A DNA stretch of 64,000 nt, taken from contig JAFDVO010000013.1 in the NCBI GenBank assembly GCA_018268955.1, positions 87,612 through 151,611 on the forward strand, written 5' to 3'. Below the pieces are notes generated by a model. That model was not told the origin of the DNA. It saw only the letters and a program-made list of their open reading frames with translations, and did no database searches. Positions 36,505 through 45,312 of the stretch are shown here, piece after piece (the first letter of the stretch is position 1; every line of letters starts with the position of its first letter). Source of the DNA: Acidobacteriota bacterium. Lineage in GTDB: Bacteria > Acidobacteriota > Vicinamibacteria > Vicinamibacterales > CAVVIG01. Position numbers and translations under genes: made by a program.

Positions 36505-37454
36505 ACGTGTCGTGCCGGGTTGGAGATGGTGCCCGTGCGCACCATGCCGAAGCGCGCGGCGGCGTAGCCGGCCGCGAACGCGGAGTCGAGCGCTCGGTCG
36601 ACGGCCGAGGGCAGGCGCCCCCGCATGGCGGAGGCACAGGCGGCGGCGATGCCGGTCGAGAACTGCCGGAGCAAGTACGCTGGCCGCAGGTGACCGCCCT
36701 GCGAACGACGGTCGTCGTCCATCGTGGCGTTCGTGATCCCTGACCAGAAGAACCAGCGGAGGAAGTAGCCCAGGCGCATCCGCTCGGCCGGCACCCAGTG
36801 CGACACGATCGCATCGGGCTGGTACCACGCCTCATGGCCCGCGCCCTGGACGCGCTCGCAGAGTTCGTGGTCCTCGCCGGACAGCAGCGTGCCCCGCAGC
36901 TTGCCAAGGTGCGGGGCATAGCCCCCAAGGTCGTCCAGCACGGACCGACGCAGCGCCATGTTGGCGCCGAGCAGCGTGCGCGCGCCAAGACGCTGCGGGG
37001 TCGTCCCGTAGTCGAGCAGCCCGAGCGGTGCGCCCAGGCGGCTATGGCTGGCGAGGGCCAGCCAGCGCGGCGCCCGGCGCTCCCATCGAGGGTGCACCGG
37101 ACCGCCAGCGAGCGCTACCTTCGGATGGAGGAACGCCCGCGTGAGCGCGAGCAGCCATCCGTCTCCAACATTCACGTCGTCGTCCGTGAACACGATCAGG
37201 TCGCCGGTCGCGGCGTGAAGCCCGGCCGCGATGGCGTGTGACTTCCCGGGTGTGGGCTCGTACAGGCGCCGAAGGGGAACGGGGAACTGGCAGGCGTGTT
37301 GGTCCACGACCGCTGCCGTGTGATCCGTGGAGCCGTTGTCGACGATCAGGACTTCGTCCCCTGAACCGTACGGTTGCTGCGCGAGATGCCGCAGGCACTC
37401 GTCGAGCAGCGCGGCCCGGTTCCACGTGGCGATGACGACGCTCGCAGAGGGCAT
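36501..37454 (-). CDS. Family 2 glycosyltransferase
   Basis: A 317-residue GT-A enzyme, the middle one of three tandem related glycosyltransferases. It begins MPSASVVIATWNRAALLDECL, with VDNGSTDHT, GKSHAIAAGL, TDDDVNVGDGW, LGANMALRR, and SGEDHELCERVQGAG. The ATG at 37454 is chosen because the conserved SVVIATWN strand comes directly after; the frame upstream is basic, low-complexity sequence antisense to the next gene's end. Overlaps the next gene by four bases. Each of the three likely adds one sugar to the lipid-linked repeat unit. Confidence 0.86.
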   Translation of the reverse strand: MPSASVVIATWNRAALLDECLRHLAQQPYGSGDEVLIVDNGSTDHTAAVVDQHACQFPVPLRRLYEPTPGKSHAIAAGLHAATGDLIVFTDDDVNVGDGWLLALTRAFLHPKVALAGGPVHPRWERRAPRWLALASHSRLGAPLGLLDYGTTPQRLGARTLLGANMALRRSVLDDLGGYAPHLGKLRGTLLSGEDHELCERVQGAGHEAWYQPDAIVSHWVPAERMRLGYFLRWFFWSGITNATMDDDRRSQGGHLRPAYLLRQFSTGIAAACASAMRGRLPSAVDRALDSAFAAGYAAARFGMVRTGTISNPARHV

Positions 37455-37462
37455 GGGTCGGA

Positions 37463-38476
37463 TCAATTCGCCTCGGAGACGAATGGACGTGGAGCCGCGG
37501 CGCGGGCAGCGCGCAGGCGCTCGGTCGCAAACCACGCTTCGCGCACGTAGCCGGCAAACCAGCACAGGCGACCGGTCGCGCTGAAGCGGGCTGCCGGGGC
37601 GCGTCGGATGGCTGCCAGCAGCAAGGACATGACGTCCCCCGCCGCCTGGCGCCACAGGAAGCGCGGCACGCCGAGGAGATGCGGCACCGCGCTCTCGTAG
37701 GCGGCATCCAGGCGGGCGACGTCACGGCCGTTCTGGTGCAGCCATCGACGGAAGTACGATCGATCGAGCCGCTCCGACCCGACGCGATGGTGCACCACGG
37801 CTGTCGGCTCATACCGTCCGCGATAGCCTGCCTGCAGCATGCGCAGGAAGAACTCGTGGTCCTCGCCCGTTCGCGCGGACCCGTCGAGCTTCCCGAGATC
37901 CAGCCGGAGGCCGCCGAGCCGTTCGACGACGGCACGACGGACCGCCATGTTTGCGCCGATCGGCACCACCTGGTGATGATCGGTGCTGATCGGCAGGCGT
38001 ACGTCGCCGTTGTCGGGCACGGCAATCACCCCGTAGACCGATGGCGACAGCCACTCCGGCGGTTCGACTTCCCAGAGCGGCAGCACGCGACCCGCGACGA
38101 AGTCGACCGCCGCATCGTCGAAGGCGTCAGCAAGCGAGCGCAGCCACTCCTGCTCCGGCTGTACGTCATCGTCCGTGAGCGCGATGAGGCTGCCCTCGGC
38201 CATCGCGAGCGCCTGGTTGACGGCGGCGGACTTCCCGGGATCCGAGACGAAGAGGTAGCGGACGAGCGGCGCACCGACCTGCGCGGCCGCCCGCGCGACC
38301 ACGTCGGCCGTGTCGTCGCTCGAGCCGTTGTCAGCCACGACGATCTCGAAGCGGCCGGCAGGCCAGTCCTGCACGAGCAGCGCCTCGAGCGTCTGCGCCA
38401 GCAGCGCGGCGCGGTTGCGCGTGGCGATGACGACCGAGAACGTGTGCACGGCGTCGCTCCTCTGCGTCTGCGTCAT
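37463..38476 (-). CDS. Family 2 glycosyltransferase
   Basis: A 337-residue GT-A enzyme, first of the tandem trio. Signatures: FSVVIATRNRAALLAQTL, ADNGSSDDT, GKSAAVNQAL, TDDDVQPEQEW, PIGANMAVRR, RTGEDHEFFLRMLQAG. Like its neighbours it has the SYFRRWLHQNGRD and GVPRFLWRQAAGD segments in the C-terminal part. It starts with the ATG at 38476, 10 bases after the stop of the large phospholipase D-fold gene. Specificity unknown. Confidence 0.87.
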   Translation of the reverse strand: MTQTQRSDAVHTFSVVIATRNRAALLAQTLEALLVQDWPAGRFEIVVADNGSSDDTADVVARAAAQVGAPLVRYLFVSDPGKSAAVNQALAMAEGSLIALTDDDVQPEQEWLRSLADAFDDAAVDFVAGRVLPLWEVEPPEWLSPSVYGVIAVPDNGDVRLPISTDHHQVVPIGANMAVRRAVVERLGGLRLDLGKLDGSARTGEDHEFFLRMLQAGYRGRYEPTAVVHHRVGSERLDRSYFRRWLHQNGRDVARLDAAYESAVPHLLGVPRFLWRQAAGDVMSLLLAAIRRAPAARFSATGRLCWFAGYVREAWFATERLRAARAAAPRPFVSEAN

Positions 38477-38486
38477 CGAGGCCGTC

Positions 38487-41400
38487 TCAGGGCTTCGACA
38501 CGATGGTGCTGTCGTTCGTCACCGCACCTGGCGAGCGCGACAGGTAGGTGGACGGGCTGAGCACGATCTGATCGAATTGCACCCCGTCCTCGCGGATCTG
38601 AATCCTGAGCGTGTGCTGTCCGGCGTTGGCGAACGTCACCGTCGTCGGCTGTGACAGCCAGTAGGCCGTGTTCTGCCAGCCCCAGCCATTGAGGCTCGAC
38701 CCCGTGGAGTCGGTGGCCAGGTTGACCAGCAGGCCCGACGTCGAGTTCATCGCGTATGCCGGCGCGCCATTGGCCAGCGCATCCGAGAACTGCACCCAGA
38801 CCGCATCGTTGTACTTGCTGTTCGCGGTCGCCTTCAGGCGCAGCCAGATCGTGTACGGGGTGTTCGCGCCGGCGGAGAACGTGACGTCCACGTAGTCCGT
38901 CGGAGACGCGAGCGGGCTGTTCGTGTTCGCCACGCCGTTGTCCGGCGTCACCAGCTTCACGGAGCTGGGTGAGGCGGGATCGGTCGCGCTCGTCCAGCCA
39001 CCATGCAGCGCATCAGCCGCGATGTCGGCGGCGTAGATGACGACGTCGGTTGCCGTCGGCGGCGGAGGCGGCGGGGGAGGCGGCGTGCCACCGGTGGTCA
39101 CCGACACGTTGTCGAACGTCGACGTGTTCAGAACGTTCACGTCATGGCTGGTGACCGCGAGCCCCACATAGGCAGACGCCGGGATGGACGTGGTCGTGCT
39201 GCCGAGCGTGGTCCACGTGGACCCGTTCGCCGACACGGACGCCGTCACGGTGCTGCCGGAGCGCGACAGCTTCAGCCAGCCTGGCGCGCTCTGCGAGCCG
39301 TAGGTGATGAGCGTGGTCGCGGCGCCATTCGACGCGCGGGTCATGAACTCCACCGTGCCGCCCGGGGTGATGTCCAGCAGGACGTGCGGCGACGAGGCGG
39401 TGAGCGCCTGCCGCAGCATGACGCCGGCCTTCGCCCACTGATGCGTGTTCTGGATGGCCATCACACGCGCCACGATCTCCACGTCACCGTTCGTCGGCTG
39501 GTAGACGTACTGGAACGCGTCCGACGAGCCCCACACGTCCGCACCGGCGCCGGACACCGTGAACGCACCGTTGGAGTAGTTCGCGTTTCCGCCAAGCCCG
39601 GTGCTGCCGACGTCCTGGTTGGCCCACGGCGAGGGCAGTGATGGGGGAGGCGGCGGAGGCGGCGGTGCGCCATTGGTCGAGAGCGACACGTTGTCGAACG
39701 TGGACGTGTCGCGGGCCGCCGTGGTGTGGCTGTTCACCAGGAATCCGAACAGCGCCGACGCACTCATCGATGTCGTCGTGCTGCCCACCGTCGACCAGGC
39801 CGAACCGTTGGACGAGACGGAGCCGGTCACCGTGTTCCCGCTGCGCGACAGCTTCAGCCAGGTGGGGGTCGGCTGGGAGGCACCAGCGAGATACGTGGTC
39901 TGGCCGCCGGTCGCCGTGCGCGTCATGAACTCGACGCTGCCGTCCGGCCGCACGTCCAGAATCACGTGCGCTGCGCCGGGCGCTGTCGATTCGCGAAGCA
40001 TCACGCCGGCCTTGGCGTAGCTGTTCGTGTTCTGCACCGACGCGACGCGGACGATCAGGTCGGCATCACCGTTGACGCTCTGGTACACGTAGCGGAACGC
40101 ATCCGCGCTGCCCCAGATGTCGGCGCCCGCGCCGACCACCGTGAACACGCCGTTGGCGTAACTGGCGCTGCCTGAGAGGCCGACCGAACCGACGTCCTGC
40201 GATACCCACGGGGTCGGCAGCGCGCCGCCACCACCCGAGCCTGCGCCGGTCGTGAACGACTGCAGGGAGGACGACGCGACCATCGAGGGTTCGCGAGGCG
40301 TCGCATTCGTCCTGGCCACGACCTTCCAGTAGTAGGTCGCGTTGCCGGTCAGCGGCGATGACGGCGTGAACGAGTAGGTGTCAGGAGGGTCGTTCACGAT
40401 CTGCGCGGGGACGTTGCCCACGAGCGGCAGCGAGTTGGCGTTAGTCCCGAGATAGACGTCGTAGCTGGTGGCGAACACCGCACGGTTCCACGTCAGCACC
40501 GGGGTCGTGGACACGCCGCTGGACCCAGATGACGGAGACACGGGCGACGGAGCATCCGGTCCTTGCGGCCGGAAATCCGCGAAGCCGGACGCATCGTTCC
40601 ACATCGCCTGGAAACGGTCCTTGATCGCGGTGTAGATCGTGGGCTTCGCCGATGCCGGCATGAAGTAGTCGTGGTCCCGCTGCCACGCGGCCGCGTAGTT
40701 CGACGACGCGATGGTGGCGATGGCCGAGGTGATCAGCACCTTCATGTGCGTCAGCCCGGTGTGCGTGCGCATCTTCACCGGGATGCCGGCTGCCCAGAGC
40801 TTGTCGACGTTCGCGTGCGTAATCCAGAACTCCGGCCATTTCCGGTTCAGGTACTCATCTGGCTCGATGATCAGGCGGATGGGCACGCCCGCCGCCTTCC
40901 TCGCGAGCAGCGCGTTCGTGATGTTGTCGACGGTGAGCCGGTAAATCACGAAGTCGATCGCTGTCGATTCCTTGTTGATCTCGTCGACGAGACGGTTGTT
41001 GAACGACGGTCCCTGCCCCCAAACCATGTCGGACGGCATCGGGTAGTCCGGTTCGAGCCGGGAGGTGTTGATCACCATCGGCACAGGGTTCGGGTACTTG
41101 GTCCGGTAGTCCGAGCAGGCTGCCTCGCTCGCGCAGGCATCGTCCCAGTTCTTGAAGTAGGGCGGCGAGGGAATGAGGCTCTCCGGCTCAGATGTCGTAT
41201 CGTTCCAGAAGCGGTCGAACTTCGTCTTGAACGCGTTCACCAGGGTGCTGTCGGTGGTGAAGAGCGTGATCTCGTCCTTGTAGTTCGATGAGGAGAACGG
41301 CGTCAGCTCGAAGGGCGTGTAGTTGGCGGACCCGAAGGCCACGAGGTTCTGGCCCGCGAAGATCGTCGCCTTCCAGTGATCGATCTCCGGGTACCAGGTC

Positions 41401-41756
41401 GGGTTGTAGCGCAACCTGATCGGCACCCCCTGGCTCGCGAGGTAGTAGAACGTGTTCTTCGTGTTCTGGTCGATCTCGAAGATCGATCCGCGATCGCCGA
41501 TGAGTCGCACCTGCACGCCGGCCTTGAACCGGTTGAGCAGGGCGTTGTAGACGCTGCTGTCGGTGAGGTACCACGCCGACATGTCGATGCGGACGGTCTC
41601 CGCGTTGATGCGCTGGACGAGCTGCGCGGCGACGTCGTCTACGGCAGAGAAGTAGACCTGGTCCGCAGCCGCGGCCTGGCGTGGGGCGCCCACGGCGAGC
41701 AGCACGGCGAGCATCGCGACCATGCGGGAAGCGCGAGTGATGAGGCTAGTGATCAC
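38487..41756 (-). CDS. Secreted phospholipase D-fold protein with FN3-like, two concanavalin-like repeats and the shared module
   Basis: A 1089-residue secreted protein. Signal peptide about 1-31 (GTG start at 41756; ATG at 41723 also possible). Two phospholipase D-type domains fill about 32-400, with His-Trp-Lys near 127-129 and His-Met-Lys near 337-339, each followed by the usual GSANYT or SSNYA; in both motifs the Asp after HxK is missing, a change tolerated in some members. Then come an FN3-like domain (about 405-505), two similar repeats of about 180 residues (510-695, 715-890) of the DUF1349/concanavalin type, polyproline linkers, and at the C-terminus the module (905-1089) that opens the proteins at 25104 and 28878. 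Likely a matrix-acting phosphodiesterase (inference). It lies among glycosyltransferase genes. Confidence 0.86.
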   Translation of the reverse strand: MITSLITRASRMVAMLAVLLAVGAPRQAAAADQVYFSAVDDVAAQLVQRINAETVRIDMSAWYLTDSSVYNALLNRFKAGVQVRLIGDRGSIFEIDQNTKNTFYYLASQGVPIRLRYNPTWYPEIDHWKATIFAGQNLVAFGSANYTPFELTPFSSSNYKDEITLFTTDSTLVNAFKTKFDRFWNDTTSEPESLIPSPPYFKNWDDACASEAACSDYRTKYPNPVPMVINTSRLEPDYPMPSDMVWGQGPSFNNRLVDEINKESTAIDFVIYRLTVDNITNALLARKAAGVPIRLIIEPDEYLNRKWPEFWITHANVDKLWAAGIPVKMRTHTGLTHMKVLITSAIATIASSNYAAAWQRDHDYFMPASAKPTIYTAIKDRFQAMWNDASGFADFRPQGPDAPSPVSPSSGSSGVSTTPVLTWNRAVFATSYDVYLGTNANSLPLVGNVPAQIVNDPPDTYSFTPSSPLTGNATYYWKVVARTNATPREPSMVASSSLQSFTTGAGSGGGGALPTPWVSQDVGSVGLSGSASYANGVFTVVGAGADIWGSADAFRYVYQSVNGDADLIVRVASVQNTNSYAKAGVMLRESTAPGAAHVILDVRPDGSVEFMTRTATGGQTTYLAGASQPTPTWLKLSRSGNTVTGSVSSNGSAWSTVGSTTTSMSASALFGFLVNSHTTAARDTSTFDNVSLSTNGAPPPPPPPPSLPSPWANQDVGSTGLGGNANYSNGAFTVSGAGADVWGSSDAFQYVYQPTNGDVEIVARVMAIQNTHQWAKAGVMLRQALTASSPHVLLDITPGGTVEFMTRASNGAATTLITYGSQSAPGWLKLSRSGSTVTASVSANGSTWTTLGSTTTSIPASAYVGLAVTSHDVNVLNTSTFDNVSVTTGGTPPPPPPPPPTATDVVIYAADIAADALHGGWTSATDPASPSSVKLVTPDNGVANTNSPLASPTDYVDVTFSAGANTPYTIWLRLKATANSKYNDAVWVQFSDALANGAPAYAMNSTSGLLVNLATDSTGSSLNGWGWQNTAYWLSQPTTVTFANAGQHTLRIQIREDGVQFDQIVLSPSTYLSRSPGAVTNDSTIVSKP

Positions 41757-41847
41757 AGCAGTCCTCGAACGTCAAATGTGCAGAACGCAAACGAGTCACG
41801 GATGCCGGCGGCGGGATGCCGTCAGCACGAACCGATCCAGTGGTCGC

Positions 41848-43743
41848 TCATGAGATCGGAATCAGCGGCGCGAGCGCGGGTGCACGCGCGGGCGCCGCGC
41901 GTTCGGCGAGCCAGCCAGGGGCCGGCAGCGCCATGAGGTCGTAGATGCACTGCACGGCGCGCGCAGTGGCCGTACCCGGACAGTAGAAGAGGTCGTCGGC
42001 GACGCGCCGCCGCTCGGAGCGGTGCGCCGCAGGGTGATCCAGCCCCTCGCGTACAGCGCGGGCGATGTCGTTCGCCGCAGCGGCGACGAATGCCGCGCTG
42101 CGGAGCAGCCGGACCTTGTCGGGGTTGATCCGCGCGTGGCTGATCAGGTCGGGCACGTCCACGACCACGATCGGTCGATCGAGGAGCATGAACTCGAACC
42201 CGACGGAGCTGTGGTCGGTGATCAGCAGGTCAGCGGCGTGTAGCCACGGTGACGCGTCGGAGTCGCGGACGAGATGCGCGCCGGTGCGGGCGCACACCTC
42301 GTGCAGGGCACGGCTCCAGTCCACGCCGCCTGAGCCGCGGGTCGTCGCGTCGTACGAACGATCGTGCAGCTTCACGATCAGGTTTACACCAAGGGCAGCG
42401 ACCGAGGAGACGATGCTCTCGCCGAGCTGGTTCAAGGACGAGTACGGCGACCAGGTCGGCGCGTACAGCACAGTGGGGCACCTCAGGTCGAGTCCAAGAC
42501 GCGCCAGTGTCTCGGTCCGATTCAGGGACCCGTCGACGAGGCAGTCGACCTTCGGATAACCGATGAGCGCGGCCTGCGGCGAGTCGGCATCGACGATTCC
42601 GGCCTCGGCATAGCGGCGGAGTCGATCGCGGTTCGGGAACATCAGCCGATCGAACGTAGCGACGACCGGCGCGATGCGGACTGGTGCGTCCAGCCCGTAC
42701 TTGCCCGCGACCCCGTGGAAGAAGTGGATGCGGGACGTGCGCCGTGGCAGCCACGTCATGTCCCAGAAGTCGGTGTTGATGTACGCGTCGAACTTGGTCC
42801 AGCGGACGCGCTCGGCTGGCACGACCCGGTCCGTGATGCCGGCCGCACCGAAAATGCTCTGCGCAGGCCACGTGCGGCTACAGCTCGTGAACCAGAAGTC
42901 CAGGCGGGTGTCCTGCCTGAGCTGCCGCAGCACGGGGCCGAACACCGCGAGGCTCATCGGAGAGGCCGCCTCGAAGAGCACACGCCTGGGGCCGTCCCCT
43001 CGTCGATGCAGCACATCGTCCATGCCGTGCGCGGTGCGGGTAACCGCGTGACGGAGCCGACGGTACCTCGTGTCGTGCAGGAGGTTCGAGGCCCGCGCGG
43101 TTGCGGGACGTGAGGGGGCGCCCTCACGAACCACCGCGACCGGCACCTCGACGTGGCTCACCTGATGGCGCTCGCCGATTCTGGCCCAGGCGGTGCGCTC
43201 CGCGTCCGCGCTGTCGAACGACGCATCGAACTGGCCTGCCTCGTCCAGGGCGGCGCGACGTACCGCAATCGTCGAGATCAGCGGACCAGCGGTCGGGCCT
43301 GTGCTGCCTGGAACATGGTCAGGGTGAATGGCCGCATCGAGCGGCACCGTGTCGGCGCTGTCGAGCAACGCCGCCGCCGGGGACGCGCAGCGCAGGACGT
43401 TGCCGAACACGAGCGCGACCTCCGGGTGCGTCTCGAGGTGCCGCACCTGCCGCTCGAGCTTCCGCGGCATCCAGAGGTGGCTGGGATCGAGGAAGGCGAC
43501 GATGGAGCCGCGCGCCACGCGCAGCGCGGCATCCCACGCGCGGGCGCGGCCGGTGCGCGGCTGCCGGATGCACGTGACGCGGTCACCGAATGCGGCGACC
43601 CGGACGGCGGTATCGTCGCTCGACCCGTCGTCCACGACGATGAGCTCGAAGTCGCGGAAGGTCTGGGCCAGCACCGAATGCAGCGCCGCGTCGATCGTGC
43701 GGCCTGCGTCACACGCGGCGACGAGAACGGAAACCTCAGGCAT
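41848..43743 (-). CDS. Two-domain protein: family 2 glycosyltransferase plus TagF-like glycerophosphotransferase
   Basis: A 631-residue protein. Residues 1-220 are a GT-A domain (VSVLVAACDAGRTIDAAL, VDDGSSDDT, FLDPSHLW in place of DXD). Residues about 240-610 resemble CDP-glycerol:polyglycerophosphate glycerophosphotransferases such as TagF: FFHGVAGKYGLD, ALIGYPKVDCLV, VLYAPTWSPYSSL, and LLITDHSSVGFEFMLLDRPIV. These motifs include the residues known to bind CDP-glycerol. The fusion suggests the protein adds a sugar and a polyol phosphate, or makes a phosphodiester link in the repeat unit. The missing DXD in the first domain could mean that only the second is active. A sigma-54-like site lies 32 bases upstream. 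Confidence 0.85.
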   Translation of the reverse strand: MPEVSVLVAACDAGRTIDAALHSVLAQTFRDFELIVVDDGSSDDTAVRVAAFGDRVTCIRQPRTGRARAWDAALRVARGSIVAFLDPSHLWMPRKLERQVRHLETHPEVALVFGNVLRCASPAAALLDSADTVPLDAAIHPDHVPGSTGPTAGPLISTIAVRRAALDEAGQFDASFDSADAERTAWARIGERHQVSHVEVPVAVVREGAPSRPATARASNLLHDTRYRRLRHAVTRTAHGMDDVLHRRGDGPRRVLFEAASPMSLAVFGPVLRQLRQDTRLDFWFTSCSRTWPAQSIFGAAGITDRVVPAERVRWTKFDAYINTDFWDMTWLPRRTSRIHFFHGVAGKYGLDAPVRIAPVVATFDRLMFPNRDRLRRYAEAGIVDADSPQAALIGYPKVDCLVDGSLNRTETLARLGLDLRCPTVLYAPTWSPYSSLNQLGESIVSSVAALGVNLIVKLHDRSYDATTRGSGGVDWSRALHEVCARTGAHLVRDSDASPWLHAADLLITDHSSVGFEFMLLDRPIVVVDVPDLISHARINPDKVRLLRSAAFVAAAANDIARAVREGLDHPAAHRSERRRVADDLFYCPGTATARAVQCIYDLMALPAPGWLAERAAPARAPALAPLIPIS

Positions 43744-43774
43744 GGCGGGCGCGGACGGTCACGGACTCCGGAAG

Positions 43775-43790
43775 AGCAACCGGGATGCCG
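43775..43790 (-). promoter_or_regulatory. Sigma-54-like site before the GT2/TagF gene
   Basis: The minus strand reads CGGCATCCCGGTTGCT: GGCA and TTGCT with five bases between, two differences from the consensus TGGCAC-N5-TTGCW. It lies in the 93-base gap upstream, so that transcription would begin about 20 bases before the ATG at 43743. Confidence 0.4.
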
Positions 43791-43836
43791 AGCTGACGCG
43801 CTGTCATCCGGGCCTGCAACTTCAACATTCCGGTAA

Positions 43837-45312
43837 TCACCGGGCGGTCCGTGGGAATGCGGGTGGCGCGGCGCCGAGGCCGACGGAAACGGTTTTCCCA
43901 GATTCGGCACGGAGCGCGCGTGCCGCGCGGAGCCTCGCCATCACCATCTCGCGACTGGCGACGATCAACGCGAGGAGGTAGTAGAAGGTCCAGTTGTACG
44001 CCACCGACGCGAACATGGAGCAGACGAGCCAGCCCACGAACCCCGCCGTCATGGCGACCGAGTGCGCCTGCATCAGCCGGCGATCCTCCGTGGGCATGAC
44101 GGTTTCGAGGAGGTCCGCCCCGCCGCGGCGGCGCTCGATCAGCCGTCGCGTCGCGCGCGCCCCGAGCCCCGCGCTGACCACGAGAAAGACGAAGGGCACC
44201 AGGCCGAGCACGCCGGTCTCCGATGCGACCTGGATGGGGGCGTTGTGCGTCTCACGCCACGCCTCCTTGCGGTCTGGTGGGTTCCAGGCCTGGAAGACGC
44301 CGGCGCCCACGCCGGTCAGCGGCCGCTCGGCGAACGCTCGCAGCCCCTCTTTCATCACGGTCCAGCGCGCCTCGCGCGTGCCGGTGAACTCCTGCTTGTC
44401 CTTGCGGTCATCCACGATGCTGGCCATGCGTTCCCAGAACGTGGAGGGCATGAACGGGGTTGCGCACAGCACGGCGACGACCGCCATGGTGCCGAACCCG
44501 GGCCGGACCTTGCGGCCGAGCAGGACGAGCATGAGCAGCACGGCACCGAGGCCGAGGAATCCGCCGCGCGACTTCGTGAACACGACGGTCGCGAGCATCA
44601 GCGCGGCGCAGAGGGTTGCGAGGAGCCGCCATCCCGTGCCCGAGCGCTTCGACAGTGCGAAGACCGTTGCCGCCGGGAGGAACGTCACCATGTTCATCGC
44701 GAGGTCGTTCGGGTTGCCGAAGATGCCGCCGACCGGGCCGGCAAGGCGGTTCCCCTCGACGAGGTTCACGCCGCGCGCGTAGTCGATGACCGACCGTCCA
44801 GCGATGAATCCGCAGCAGATCACGATGAGCCAGGTGATCTGCTCGATGCGGCGGGGCGTCGTCAGCGTGTTCATCATCAGCACGAAGATGACGAGCAGCT
44901 TCAGGTAGGAGTCCGTGAAGAGGTTGAACGAGCCGCCCGGCCAGATCGAGAAGGGGACCGACAGCAGGATGGCGGCGCCAAAGGCGATGAGTCCGGTCGT
45001 CTCGGGCGTCACGCGGAACACGGGCTGCCGGCTCGCGAACCGATGGAGCACCATGGGCGCAATGCCGACGAGCGCGCAGACCTCCGCGAGGTGGAGCGGA
45101 TTCAGGAACGTGAGCGTGTCCTGCGGACGCGACATGAGGACGCCCGTGAAGGCCAGGAGGCCCGCGTACCCCCAGTCGCGCGGCTCGTTGTACGGGGCCG
45201 TCGCGAACGTCGGCTCGTTCTCGCGTGCGATGGCGGCGTCGACCGTGTGCCGCGACGGCACGGAGCCGCCGCCGAAGTTGAATGCGAGGCGTTCCCGAGT
45301 GCCGCTGATCAT
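43837..45312 (-). CDS. O-antigen ligase/polymerase-like membrane protein
   Basis: A 491-residue polytopic membrane protein with about ten hydrophobic segments. The Wzy_C-type periplasmic loop is present: FTKSRGGFLGLGAVLLM, the GTREARW arginine, PLTGVGAGVFQAWNP, and ETHNAPIQVASETGVLGLVPF with the conserved His. Proteins of this form in exosortase-type loci join or polymerise repeat units on the outer face. The N-terminal 45 residues are polar. The ATG at 45312 overlaps the next stop (ATGA). It is the only Wzy-like protein in the window against two flippases. Confidence 0.87.
   Translation of the reverse strand: MISGTRERLAFNFGGGSVPSRHTVDAAIARENEPTFATAPYNEPRDWGYAGLLAFTGVLMSRPQDTLTFLNPLHLAEVCALVGIAPMVLHRFASRQPVFRVTPETTGLIAFGAAILLSVPFSIWPGGSFNLFTDSYLKLLVIFVLMMNTLTTPRRIEQITWLIVICCGFIAGRSVIDYARGVNLVEGNRLAGPVGGIFGNPNDLAMNMVTFLPAATVFALSKRSGTGWRLLATLCAALMLATVVFTKSRGGFLGLGAVLLMLVLLGRKVRPGFGTMAVVAVLCATPFMPSTFWERMASIVDDRKDKQEFTGTREARWTVMKEGLRAFAERPLTGVGAGVFQAWNPPDRKEAWRETHNAPIQVASETGVLGLVPFVFLVVSAGLGARATRRLIERRRGGADLLETVMPTEDRRLMQAHSVAMTAGFVGWLVCSMFASVAYNWTFYYLLALIVASREMVMARLRAARALRAESGKTVSVGLGAAPPAFPRTAR

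Noticed and set aside
39000..39700. Short tandem repeats in the phospholipase D-fold gene
   Set aside because: They encode polyproline linkers between domains and are not separate repeat elements.
25104..41756. PEP-CTERM sorting tails on the large secreted enzymes
   Set aside because: Their C-termini (TAGVK, DYRVQ, TIVSKP) have neither the motif nor the hydrophobic segment and basic end.
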